Shown: positions 43,186-51,525 of the stretch, piece after piece
Position numbering within the stretch: position 1 is the first letter of the stretch
Layout of the letters: each line of letters starts with the position of its first letter
NCBI GenBank assembly: GCA_963795415.1
Contig: CAWCHQ010000001.1
Span: 558,001 to 622,000, forward strand
DNA: 64,000 nt
From: CAVSUZ01 sp963795415
GTDB lineage: Bacteria; Pseudomonadota; Alphaproteobacteria; Acetobacterales; Acetobacteraceae
Reading direction: 5' to 3'
The notes under the pieces: generated by a model
The model's database searches: none
Told to the model about the DNA's origin: nothing
The model's input: the letters and a program-made list of their open reading frames with translations, nothing else
Made by a program: the position numbers and the translations under genes

Positions 43186-43842
43186 TCACGAAGACTGAGG
43201 CGTGTGATTTGCGTCTGAGGCTGGCTTGCGCCGCAACATCCATGCGAGGCCGCCGAGACCGATTAGAAGAACGGAGGCAGGCGCGGGCTCACACGCCGCG
43301 GTCACCACCACATTGTCGAATTGAAGAAAGTTGTTTTGCCGGCCGTTGCTGGGGGTCCAGGCGACCTGCACGACGTCGGAAAACAGGCTGCCGAAATCGA
43401 ATTGCGTAAGCCCTGCAAGGCCGTTGGTAGTCACCATAGTAGCGACAGTTCCGCCGTTTTCGAGCGTGCCAAGCAGCGTCACGTTCTCCGGATTCCCGGA
43501 GCTGTTGTAAACGTTGCCAAACTCGATTGCGTCGAAGTCGAATGGGCCGCCGCTCACCTTTGTCATGACCGTCGTGGTGGAGGCGATATTGATCGAAATC
43601 GCGGCGGCCGCAGGGTCCGCATTAAACGGATTGCCAACGCCCCAGACATTGAAGGGCTCAATCCCTCCTGGGGCATTGTTGTCGAAATGAAAACCTTTCG
43701 AGTTGAACGGACCCAGGAACGGGTTTCCAAACTCACTCGTGAGTTCGTTGAAATTGATGACGGATGCAGTGGCCTCGGCACGATGGCTCACCAGCGTGGC
43801 AGCAAGTACACTGGCGGCGATCCCCAGCAAGCGCTTGTTCAT
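43186..43842 (-). CDS. PEP-CTERM-like secreted protein
   Basis: This 218-residue protein has a Sec signal (MNKRLLGIAASVLAATLVSHRAEA), a beta-rich mature domain (NEFSSEFGNP-like opening, with VWGVGNPFNADPAAAAISIN) and a C-terminal sorting signal: EPAPAS, the hydrophobic stretch VLLIGLGGLAWML and RRK. That tripartite end fits the PEP-CTERM class, though EPAPAS replaces the usual VPEPAS. Such proteins are processed by exosortase and often linked to exopolysaccharide. No exosortase gene is in this window. Confidence 0.8.
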   Translation of the reverse strand: MNKRLLGIAASVLAATLVSHRAEATASVINFNELTSEFGNPFLGPFNSKGFHFDNNAPGGIEPFNVWGVGNPFNADPAAAAISINIASTTTVMTKVSGGPFDFDAIEFGNVYNSSGNPENVTLLGTLENGGTVATMVTTNGLAGLTQFDFGSLFSDVVQVAWTPSNGRQNNFLQFDNVVVTAACEPAPASVLLIGLGGLAWMLRRKPASDANHTPQSS

Positions 43843-44057
43843 ACGACGCCCCCCAATAGCAGCTTCTTCGGCCCTTTGAAGCAGAATACTTAGCCTGCTC
43901 CACCGTTTGCAATATTTCTTCTGGCTGGATTGCCAGGTTAACTGCCAACCGGGCTTAGAGCGGTTAGGTCCTGTACGGCTTTTCGCCGCGCTGTCCTCAG
44001 TTGGTCGAGCGGCTGTCCCTAATTTTCGCACGGCGACTCCGTCAATGGAGGGTTGAC

Positions 44058-44486
44058 ATGGGCCGTCAACGCAAGGTTTACTGTCATCCTGACATTGACG
44101 AGTGGAGAAGGGTCGTGCCAGCAGCCGAGACTACTCAGACCCGTAAGCACCTGTATCGCTGCTCCTTCTGTGGAAAGGCGCAAACGGAGGTAAGGACTCT
44201 CGTTGCGGGCCCTGGCGTATTCATTTGCAATGAATGCGTGGAACTCTGTCAGCCTATCATCGGCAACCAGGCGGCAGCGCAAGAGGCGTCGGACTCGCTG
44301 TTGCCAGACACCGCGCCAACCGAGAAGCTCCTGAACACCCTCGCTGGATACAACGGCGCATTCGAGAGGGTTGATAAGGCCATGCAGGATCTCGTGGACA
44401 TCCTGCGTGAGCGCGAGGTGAGTTGGGCGGCGATCGGGCAGGCGCTTGCCGTGTCTCGGCAAGCGGCATGGAAGCGGTTCGGATAA
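44058..44486 (+). CDS. ClpX-type C4 zinc-finger protein with C-terminal helix-turn-helix
   Basis: This 142-residue protein has a treble-clef C4 finger like the N-terminal domain of ClpX: YRCSFCGKAQTEVRTLVAG then FICNECVELC, residues about 34-65. In place of the AAA+ ATPase it has a linker and a helical end with VSWAAIGQALAVSRQAAWKRF, which looks like a helix-turn-helix. ATG 44058 follows GGAGGG. The ClpX finger binds adaptors and substrates and dimerises, so this may be a small DNA-binding protein using the same interaction surface. That is inference. Confidence 0.75.
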   Translation: MGRQRKVYCHPDIDEWRRVVPAAETTQTRKHLYRCSFCGKAQTEVRTLVAGPGVFICNECVELCQPIIGNQAAAQEASDSLLPDTAPTEKLLNTLAGYNGAFERVDKAMQDLVDILREREVSWAAIGQALAVSRQAAWKRFG

Positions 44487-44603
44487 TGCTCTGCGCGAAG
44501 GCTTGCGCTGCCCTGATTTCCTTCCGCGTCCACCCGCACTCGCGATTCCATGGAACGTCTGCGCGAACGCGGCTACCGGCGATCGAGGCGGCGGATGGCC
44601 TCC

Positions 44604-44657
44604 AGTGTCCCGAATTGGAAGTTCGCCATTCTGGAATAGCGGCCAATTCGGGACACT
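44604..44657. repeat. MITE-like element with perfect 15-base inverted ends
   Basis: AGTGTCCCGAATTGG (44604-44618) and its exact complement (44643-44657) flank 24 bases. The ends resemble transposon termini placed almost back to back. A related sequence, GGACACTAGC after CTCGGGGGCA, occurs at about 44714-44733. The gap 44487-44729 has no gene. Confidence 0.6.
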
Positions 44658-44729
44658 AGCTGTTTGTTTTCAGTGGCCTGCTTATCCCTTCCGTCCGCCG
44701 CAGAGTGCGGCGAACTCGGGGGCAGGACA

Positions 44730-45011
44730 CTAGCGCCAGTGGCCGGGGACCCAGTAGGGACCCTGCCAATGACCGGGGGTCCAGACCGGCCGGCGGGGGG
44801 TGTAGGCCACGACGGGCGGGGGAGGCGGCGCATATACGACGGGCGGGGGGACATAGACGGGGGGCGGAGCCACGATCACGGGCGGGACGGCCACGCCAAC
44901 GCTGACGCCCCAGTGCGGGCCCCACCACGCCTTGGCCGGTGTGGGGGCGAGCATGGCGCCGATCAGCGGCAGGGCGACCGCCAGGATAGCCAGGTGCTTT
45001 ATTGAAGCCAT
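44730..45011 (-). CDS. Proline-rich YXWGXW-like secreted protein
   Basis: This 93-residue protein has a signal peptide (MASIKHLAILAVALPLIGAMLAPTPAKA), then a proline/valine/tyrosine-rich region (VPPVIVAPPPVYVPPPVVYA) and a C-terminal repeat VWTPGHWQGPYWVPGHWR. This is the layout of small envelope proteins carrying YXWGXW-type repeats. They are probably periplasmic or outer-membrane associated; the function is unknown. Confidence 0.75.
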   Translation of the reverse strand: MASIKHLAILAVALPLIGAMLAPTPAKAWWGPHWGVSVGVAVPPVIVAPPPVYVPPPVVYAPPPPPVVAYTPRRPVWTPGHWQGPYWVPGHWR

Positions 45012-45145
45012 CCGTGTTGTCTCCTCGAATCCACGAGTGATTCGGGTGTAGCCCTCGGATGTTTCCGGGTTGTTTCCCGATTGTGTCGGAGCGGGCGGGT
45101 ATCGCCGGTGTGTGGCGAAGCGGGTCGCCCGGTCATCGCGCGCAA

Positions 45146-45219
45146 TGCGCCCGGCAGGACTCGAACCTGCAACCAGACCGTTATGAGCGGCCGGCTCTAA
45201 CCAATTGAGCTACAGGCGC
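45146..45219 (-). tRNA. tRNA with CAU anticodon, probably tRNA-Ile2 (lysidine type)
   Basis: A full cloverleaf reads on the minus strand: acceptor GCGCCTG with CGGGCGC, D arm GCTC-N9-GAGC, anticodon stem GGCCG-CGGTC with loop CTCATAA, and T arm GCAGG-TTCGAGT-CCTGC. The anticodon is CAU. C4-G69 and C5-G68 pairs, which TilS uses, and the GGCCG anticodon stem fit alphaproteobacterial tRNA-Ile2 better than elongator tRNA-Met. CCA is not encoded. It lies 156 bases from hppA on the opposite strand. Confidence 0.88.
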
Positions 45220-45375
45220 ATACCGGGACCGTGTGCACCACCTCCACCGACGGTGCAAGGACGGTACCGACGCGGGCCGAATCGCGCTGATTTGCCTGGA
45301 TTTCATCCTTCTGGCATACGCCGCCTCGATTTTTGCAACCCCCGATACCCAGGCCGATCGAAGGAACCGCTCCGG

Positions 45376-47475
45376 ATGCCATTCGCCTTTCTTGTAATCA
45401 TTATCTGCGGCCTGCTCGCGCTGGCCTACGGGCTGGTGACCAGCCGCGGAGTCCTCGCATCCGACGCCGGCACCGCCCGCATGCAGGAGATCTCAGCCGC
45501 CGTCCAGGAAGGCGCCCGCGCCTACCTGAACCGCCAATACACCACTATCGCCGGCGTCGGCGTGCTGGTCGCGATCTTCCTTGGTTTCACCCTCAACGCC
45601 CGGGTTGCGTTCGGCTTCATCCTTGGCGCCATCCTGTCCGGCTGTGCCGGCTATATCGGTATGAACGTCTCGGTGCGCAGCAACGTGCGCACCGCTCAGG
45701 CCTCGCGTGAGAGCCTCGCCGCCGGCCTCAGCATCGCCTTCCGTGCCGGCGCGATAACGGGCCTGCTGGTCGTCGGCCTCGGGCTCCTCGGCGTGACCGT
45801 CTATTACCTGATCATGCGGGGCACCACGTCCGGCGCCGATTTCCGCCAGGTTCTGGAGCCGCTGGTCGGCCTGTCCTTCGGTGCCAGCCTGATCTCCATC
45901 TTCGCCCGTCTCGGCGGCGGCATCTTCACCAAGGGCGCCGACGTGGGCGCCGACCTGGTCGGCAAGGTCGAGGCCGGCATCCCGGAGGACGACCCACGCA
46001 ACCCCGCCGTGATTGCCGACAACGTAGGCGACAACGTGGGCGACTGCGCCGGCATGGCCGCCGACCTGTTCGAGACCTACGTGGTCACCATCGTCGCCAC
46101 CATGCTGCTGGGCGCCATCTTCTTCGCCGACACCGTTCGCGACTGGATCCTGGTCCTGCCGCTCGGCATCGGCGCGATCTGCATCCTGGCGTCGATCATC
46201 GGCACCTATTTCGTCCGCCTCGGCCCTGACAACAACATCATGCGCGCCCTGTACAAAGGGCTGGTCGTCACCGGCGCCCTGTCGATCATCGGCATCGCCA
46301 TCATCACCGCCTGGTTCATCGGCTTTTCCACACCCCTGCCGCTGGTCGGCGGAGGCAACCTGACCGGCTTCGACCTTTTCATCTGTTCCATTATCGGCCT
46401 GGGCGTCACCGGGGCCATCGTCATGGCCACCGAATACTACACCTCCACGGCCTACCGCCCGGTGCGCAGCATCGCGCGGAGCTCTACCACCGGTCACGGC
46501 ACCAACGTCATCCAGGGCCTGGCCGTCTCGATGGAGGCGACGGCACTGCCCGTGATCGCCATCGTCATCGGCATCATCCTGTCCTACCTGATGGCCGGCC
46601 TGTTCGGCATCGCCATCGCCGCCACCACCATGCTGGCGCTGGCCGGCATGATCGTGGCGCTGGACGCCTACGGTCCGGTCACCGACAACGCCGGCGGCAT
46701 CGCCGAAATGGCCGAACTGCCGCGCGAGGTCCGCGTGGTGACCGACGCCCTCGACGCCGTCGGCAACACCACCAAGGCGGTCACCAAGGGTTATGCCATC
46801 GGCTCCGCCGCGCTGGCCTCCCTCGTGCTGTTCGCCGCCTATACCCAGGACCTGCAGCACTACTTTCCCAAGCTGACCGTCCCCTTCCAGCTTGAGGACC
46901 CCTACGTCGTCATCGGCCTCTTCATCGGCGGCCTGCTCCCGTACCTGTTCGGCGCCCTGGGCATGACCGCGGTCGGCCGCGCCGCCAGCTCTGTGGTGGT
47001 CGAGGTCCGCCGTCAGTTCCGTGAAATCCCCGGTATCATGGAAGGCCGCGCCAAGCCGGAATACGGCCGCGCCGTGGATATGCTGACGAAGGCGGCCATC
47101 AAGGAGATGATCGCGCCCTCGCTGCTGCCCGTACTGGCGCCCTGGGCGCTGTGGCTGATCATCTGGGGCATCGGCGGCCGGGTCGCGGCGTTCAGCGCCC
47201 TGGGCGCGATGCTGCTCGGCACCATCGTCACCGGCCTGTTCGTCGCGATCTCCATGACCGCCGGCGGCGGCGCCTGGGACAACGCAAAGAAATACATCGA
47301 GGAAGGCAATTACGGCGGAAAGGGGTCTGAGGCGCACAAGGCCGCGGTCACCGGCGACACCGTCGGCGATCCCTACAAGGACACCGCCGGCCCCGCCGTT
47401 AACCCGATGATCAAGATCACCAACATCGTGGCCCTGCTGCTGCTGGCGATCGTCGCGGGGTTCATGGTCCAGTGA
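45376..47475 (+). CDS. hppA: K+-insensitive pyrophosphate-energised proton pump
   Basis: This 699-residue integral membrane enzyme couples pyrophosphate hydrolysis to proton export. About 16 helices are predicted. The substrate site contains DVGADLVGKVEAGIPEDDPR followed by NPAVIADNVGDNVGDCAGMA, near residues 188-230, and the acidic cluster near the C-terminus is DTVGDPYKDTAGPAVNPMIK. GNTTKA at about residues 463-468 has lysine where K+-dependent enzymes have alanine, so I assign the K+-insensitive class. ATG 45376 follows AAGGAA. A GC-rich inverted repeat after the stop may be the terminator. Confidence 0.96.
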   Translation: MPFAFLVIIICGLLALAYGLVTSRGVLASDAGTARMQEISAAVQEGARAYLNRQYTTIAGVGVLVAIFLGFTLNARVAFGFILGAILSGCAGYIGMNVSVRSNVRTAQASRESLAAGLSIAFRAGAITGLLVVGLGLLGVTVYYLIMRGTTSGADFRQVLEPLVGLSFGASLISIFARLGGGIFTKGADVGADLVGKVEAGIPEDDPRNPAVIADNVGDNVGDCAGMAADLFETYVVTIVATMLLGAIFFADTVRDWILVLPLGIGAICILASIIGTYFVRLGPDNNIMRALYKGLVVTGALSIIGIAIITAWFIGFSTPLPLVGGGNLTGFDLFICSIIGLGVTGAIVMATEYYTSTAYRPVRSIARSSTTGHGTNVIQGLAVSMEATALPVIAIVIGIILSYLMAGLFGIAIAATTMLALAGMIVALDAYGPVTDNAGGIAEMAELPREVRVVTDALDAVGNTTKAVTKGYAIGSAALASLVLFAAYTQDLQHYFPKLTVPFQLEDPYVVIGLFIGGLLPYLFGALGMTAVGRAASSVVVEVRRQFREIPGIMEGRAKPEYGRAVDMLTKAAIKEMIAPSLLPVLAPWALWLIIWGIGGRVAAFSALGAMLLGTIVTGLFVAISMTAGGGAWDNAKKYIEEGNYGGKGSEAHKAAVTGDTVGDPYKDTAGPAVNPMIKITNIVALLLLAIVAGFMVQ

Positions 47476-47480
47476 TCCGA

Positions 47481-47514
47481 CGGCGCCGGCCTCGACCCTG
47501 TCGCGCCGGCGCCG
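47481..47514 (+). terminator. GC-rich hairpin downstream of hppA
   Basis: CGGCGCCGGC and its exact complement flank a 14-base loop, starting six bases after the hppA stop. There is no strong T-run, so termination is plausible but not assured. Confidence 0.45.
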
Positions 47515-47574
47515 ATGTTGTTCGAAGAACGAAGTATTGACTTTCGCCGAAAGCCACTACTAGCGACCGTGATC

Positions 47575-48405
47575 ATGGCTTTTCTCACCGAACCCGAACC
47601 GGAGCATGGAGCTGTACTGCCCGTGCTGCCCGGTATCAGCCGCATTGTCGCGTCCAATCCCGGCCCGATGACGTACCACGGGACAAATACGTATCTGATC
47701 GAGAGCAAGGACGGTTTGGTCGTTCTTGACCCGGGGCCCGACGAGCCGGCGCATGTGGACGCGATTTTGCGCGCGACCTCCGGCAAAGTGGATCTGATCC
47801 TCTTGTCGCACACGCATCACGATCACCTGGAGGCGACGCCCGCCTTGGCCGCGGCAACGGGCGCACGGACGGCGGGTTTCCGCGCTAGCGCCGATGAACG
47901 GTTTGATGCGGCGATCAAGCTCGATGACGGAGCGGAGATCGCCGGCATGACCGCGATCCACACGCCAGGCCATGCATCGGATCATTTGTGCTACGCGCTT
48001 CAGGGACAGGACGGCCGGCCTGTGTTGTTCAGCGCGGATCACGTGATGTCGTGGAACTCTTCGGTTGTTAGTCCGCCCGGCGGGGATATGAAGGCGTATT
48101 TCACCAGCCTGAAGCGAGTTCTGGAGCGCAGCGATGACGTGTTTCTGCCGGGACACGGCCCGCCCCTTCCCAACCCAGGCCGGCTGACGCGCGCGCTGCT
48201 GATGCACCGGATGGAGCGGGAACGCAGCATCCTGGCGCGTCTGCAGCCCGGGCCGATGGGGGTGGTTGGGTTGCGTGAGATTCTATACTCCCAGACGCAC
48301 CCGCGCCTGCAAAAGGCGGCGGAGCGCAACGTGCTGGCGCATCTGCTGAAGCTGGAGGCGGAAGGACGCGCGGCGCGGGATGGCGAGATGTGGCGGGCGG
48401 TTTAG
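47575..48405 (+). CDS. MBL-fold metallo-hydrolase (LACTB2/glyoxalase II-like)
   Basis: This 276-residue zinc hydrolase has the metallo-beta-lactamase motif LSHTHHDHLEATPAL near residue 80, HTPGHASDHLCYAL, SADHVMSW and the final FLPGHGPPLPNP. A C-terminal helical region (LREILYSQTHPRLQKAAERN) matches the winged-helix tail of LACTB2-type proteins. The substrate is uncertain; some homologues are endoribonucleases, others thioesterases. I chose ATG 47575. The upstream frame crosses a palindromic repeat at about 47532-47562. Confidence 0.85.
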   Translation: MAFLTEPEPEHGAVLPVLPGISRIVASNPGPMTYHGTNTYLIESKDGLVVLDPGPDEPAHVDAILRATSGKVDLILLSHTHHDHLEATPALAAATGARTAGFRASADERFDAAIKLDDGAEIAGMTAIHTPGHASDHLCYALQGQDGRPVLFSADHVMSWNSSVVSPPGGDMKAYFTSLKRVLERSDDVFLPGHGPPLPNPGRLTRALLMHRMERERSILARLQPGPMGVVGLREILYSQTHPRLQKAAERNVLAHLLKLEAEGRAARDGEMWRAV

Positions 48406-48483
48406 CCGTTCGCTGAAAAGCCGAGGACCGGGTGGACGAGCGAACGCTTCGTCATTCCCGCAAAAAAGCCTGCGAAGGAACCC

Positions 48484-48548
48484 CCTCGTCATTACCCCGC
48501 AAGCGGGTACCCGCTGCACCGATGCGTCGGCTTTGACGGCGACAGGTA
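48484..48548. repeat. REP-like CGTCATT-CCCGC element, copy 2
   Basis: CTCGTCATTACCCCGCAAGC, the following GCGGG arm and CTGCACCGATGCGTC align with 32884-32956. A degenerate additional piece precedes it from about 48445. It occupies the gap between the MBL gene and the porin gene. Confidence 0.6.
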
Positions 48549-48564
48549 TTACACCACGTTCAAT

Positions 48565-50014
48565 TCAGAACGTAACCACCGATCGCAGTCCAAGGACCAG
48601 CTCGTTTCCGATCCGCTTGCCCGGCTGGAGTGAATTTGCCAACCCGCCTCCCGGATTGAGCACATACTGGATATCCGGCTGCAGAACGCTCCATCCGGTG
48701 AGCTGCGCCTGATACGTGAGCTCGATAACGGTTTCATTCGTTCGGACAGGGACGAAAGCACCGGTAAACGCCGCCATCGCTCGATCCAGCGCGGCAACGC
48801 TGCCGCTCACATGAACAAGCCCGAATCCGATGCCCAATATGTCCTGATCCCGCCCAGGAAAAGGCGCTTTCAATGTTACACCCCAATCAGCGGAATAACC
48901 GAGCAGGTTGCGGTCGCCGGGCGCTCCGGCCATGCGGAGAAAGATCGAGAGTTCACGGGCGCCCTTCGGAGATGGCTTCCAGACCGTCTGATCAACCACG
49001 CCGTAGATGCCAAAGTTGTGCGAAATCAGCTCGGGCACGCCGGTGCTTGTTGGGCTGGCGAGAGAGACGCCGTTGGTAGCAAATTGCTGAGACGGGAATG
49101 GGCCGGTGTCGTACCAGAAGCCGATCTTGTAGGTGCCGGGCAATCCCCGGCGTTCCGCGGTATCCGGCCGATCCCCCGGCGCAGGCGTGTTGGTCGTATA
49201 TTGGATCTCGGCGATAAACAGTGCCCCGGTGCGTAAGCTGAAATTGCCTCCCCAGCGCGAGGCGCCGCGCAACTGGGAATCGTCATCGAATGGTCCGCCG
49301 GGGGGATTGTCATCGAAAACGCCGGCCAGCATCGTCACGACCTCACTCGGTAGCAGCCGCAGACGGATCGCCAGCGAGGAGAGCGGGTAGGCGGGTCCGC
49401 CGGCATAGAGATTTTCAGTCGGAACCATCGGCCAGCTTAACGCCGTGTTGAGGAAAATGCTGGACGCGTTGCTCAACATGAATTCCTGATCAACGCTCTG
49501 CAACCCGAGCTTGATATCAGCCTTGCCGCTCGGCAGCATCTGTTGATACCAGAGCTCCCACAGGCGGGTCGTATCGGCTGCCTCGAGCCCGCTGACTGAT
49601 TGCAGCACGAAAAGATTGTCGCTGCTCAGACTGCGGCCCCGGATCTGCAGGCCGCTGATGTTGAACGTGCCGCCTTTCCACCCGAATGTCTTCAGGGTAT
49701 CAAGGCCGATCCCAAATTGCGTAACGGCATCGTAGGCAGCGCCGGTATGAACCCCGCCAGTGACGTTGCCGAGCACTTCCTCCGTATCGCTCAAACCGAT
49801 GGTGATTCCGGCATTGGCCAGTGCGGGCCGCCACCCGCCCGCATCGCCCAGCAGATTGGATCGTTCCCACAATCCAGAACTCTGCGGCTTGCTGTTCGAC
49901 TGCGGATGTAGAAGGCTCCGGCAGGGCCACTTGTGCGACTGAAGGAAGCCCGGCGAAAATCGCGGCGCCGATCTCAGCCGACCAAAAAAAGCATCGGACA
50001 ATGGGGTATTTCAT
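48565..50014 (-). pseudogene. OprB-family carbohydrate-selective porin, frameshifted after the signal peptide
   Basis: The signal peptide (MKYPIVRCFFWSAEIGAAIF then AGLPSVAQVA) starts at ATG 50014 after AGGAGA. The mature porin is in another frame and includes ERSNLLGDAGGWRPALANAG, SWPMVPTENLYAGGPAYPLS and RHL-less beta strands ending ELVLGLRSVVTF, as in the OprB family. A one-base insertion between about 49865 and 49915 separates them. Restored, it would be about 480 residues, an outer-membrane channel for sugars. The frame downstream of the shift has no signal peptide, so no functional porin is expected unless the change is a sequencing error. Confidence 0.82.
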
Positions 50015-50094
50015 CGGGTCTCCTGTGAGACTCTCAAATCGACAGAGGCGATGATCTACGACCTCGCCATTATGAACACTTTCGGGAACCTGCC

Positions 50095-50964
50095 ATGAAG
50101 CGCCTGTTGATCCCCATCACGGCCTTGGTGCTGCTGGTGACTCCCACCCTGGGCAACAGTGCGCCTGCCATTCCCATCGTCGCGGCAGAGAATTTTTATG
50201 GCGATGTGGCACATCAGATCGGCGGGCCAGAAGTAGCGGTAAGCACCATTCTCAGCAATCCGGACACGGATCCGCACCTGTTCGAGGCGAGTCCGTCCAC
50301 CGCGCGCTCTGTCGCAGCAGCGCAGATTATTATCTACAATGGCCTTGGCTATGACGCCTGGATGGCCAGACTTGTTCAGGCTCTTCCGGATGGCGGCAGC
50401 AAGGCCGTCGTCGTCGCAACCCTTACCGGAAGAAAACCTGGCGACAACCCGCACATCTGGTACGATCCGGCAACCATGCCTGCGCTTGCCCAGGTGCTTG
50501 CAAGCCGCCTTGGCGCCCTCGATCCTGCACATCAAAAGCTGTTCCACGACAACCTCGAACAGTTCCGCCGCTCGATGCAGCCCATTGCCGACAAGATCGC
50601 CAGCCTGCGCAGCCGGTGTTCCGGGATGCCCATAACAGCCACCGAACCGATTGCCGGCTATCTTCTCCAGGCAATCGGGTTCCGCATTCTCGGCGCGCCG
50701 TTCCAACTGGCTGTCATGAACGGCACCGAGCCTGGCCCTGCCGAGATTGGCAGTTTCGAGAAAAATTTGCGGACGCATGCGGTGCGCATGTTGATCTACA
50801 ACACTCAGACCGCGGAGCCGCTCGCACGCCGCATGCTTGCGATTGCAATGCAGTCCGGAGTTCCGGTGGTTGGTGTCACGGAGACGGAGCCACCCGGAAA
50901 AACCTACCAGGAATGGATGCTCGATGCGCTCGGAGCCATCAATCGCGCCGTGCCCGCGTGCTGA
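50095..50964 (+). CDS. Zinc/manganese-type ABC transporter substrate-binding protein, orphan
   Basis: This 289-residue protein has a signal peptide (MKRLLIPITALVLLVTPTLG) and the cluster A-I (ZnuA/TroA) fold: IVAAENFYGDVAHQIGG, NPDTDPHLFEASPST with the first metal histidine, and NPHIWYDPATMPALAQ. The histidine-rich loop of ZnuA is missing. The region after NGTEPGPAEIGSFEKNL is similar to proteins that use a substitute for one metal ligand. No znuB or znuC is nearby. Confidence 0.85.
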   Translation: MKRLLIPITALVLLVTPTLGNSAPAIPIVAAENFYGDVAHQIGGPEVAVSTILSNPDTDPHLFEASPSTARSVAAAQIIIYNGLGYDAWMARLVQALPDGGSKAVVVATLTGRKPGDNPHIWYDPATMPALAQVLASRLGALDPAHQKLFHDNLEQFRRSMQPIADKIASLRSRCSGMPITATEPIAGYLLQAIGFRILGAPFQLAVMNGTEPGPAEIGSFEKNLRTHAVRMLIYNTQTAEPLARRMLAIAMQSGVPVVGVTETEPPGKTYQEWMLDALGAINRAVPAC

Positions 50965-50978
50965 CAGGAGCGCCAGCT

Positions 50979-51521
50979 CTACACCTTCTGCAGCCGTCGC
51001 CGTTCGGCATATGGCATCGTAACGGTGATTTCGTCGCCGGCGCGCACCGCTCCGTCATTGACGACCACCCCCATCACTCCGGCGCGCAGCACCAGCCCGC
51101 CCTGAGCATCGCGCCCCAGCACGGCGGCCATCAGTCCGGGCTGAAACCCATCGAGCTGCCGGCAGGGATTGCGCAAGCCGGTCAGCGCGACGACCGCCGC
51201 GCCACCGAGACCCAGCCGCGTGCCCACCGGCAGCTCCAGCAGATCGATGCCGCTGGTTGTTACGTTCTCTCCCATCGCGCCCGGATAGACCCGAAATCCG
51301 GCAGCCTGCAATTCGCTCAGCAGTTCCGTGCCGATGAGATGCACCTGCCGGAGATTGGGCTGGCTTGGATCTTTGGCGACGCGCGACCGGTGCTTGACGG
51401 TGCGCCCCGCATGCGCATCGCCCTCCACCCCAAGGCCACTCAACAGCCGGATTTCCGGCTGATTCTGCTTGCTGAACGTGTGCACAGGCGAGAGGCTGAC
51501 CGCGACGACGGTTCCTGACAT
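50979..51521 (-). CDS. MOSC-domain protein
   Basis: This 180-residue protein has the MOSC fold of molybdenum cofactor sulfurases and YiiM-type enzymes. Landmarks are LSGLGVEGDAHAGRTVKHRS, RQVHLIGTELL, GENVTTSGIDLLELPVG and LTGLRNPCRQLDGF, where the cysteine is the conserved sulfur-carrying residue. MOSC proteins move sulfur to, or use, molybdenum cofactor. ATG 51521 lies four bases downstream of the amidase stop, so the two form an operon. The modABC importer is in the same window but not linked. Confidence 0.88.
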   Translation of the reverse strand: MSGTVVAVSLSPVHTFSKQNQPEIRLLSGLGVEGDAHAGRTVKHRSRVAKDPSQPNLRQVHLIGTELLSELQAAGFRVYPGAMGENVTTSGIDLLELPVGTRLGLGGAAVVALTGLRNPCRQLDGFQPGLMAAVLGRDAQGGLVLRAGVMGVVVNDGAVRAGDEITVTMPYAERRRLQKV

Positions 51522-51525
51522 GGTG

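Noticed and set aside
45146..45219. Elongator tRNA-Met assignment for the CAU tRNA
   Set aside because: The anticodon stem and the C4-G69/C5-G68 pairs fit tRNA-Ile2 better, although the anticodon alone cannot decide.
45493..47337. 614-codon open frame antisense to hppA
   Set aside because: It is rich in Asp, His, Gly and Gln with no recognisable motif, and covers a clearly real gene. High GC keeps the opposite strand open.
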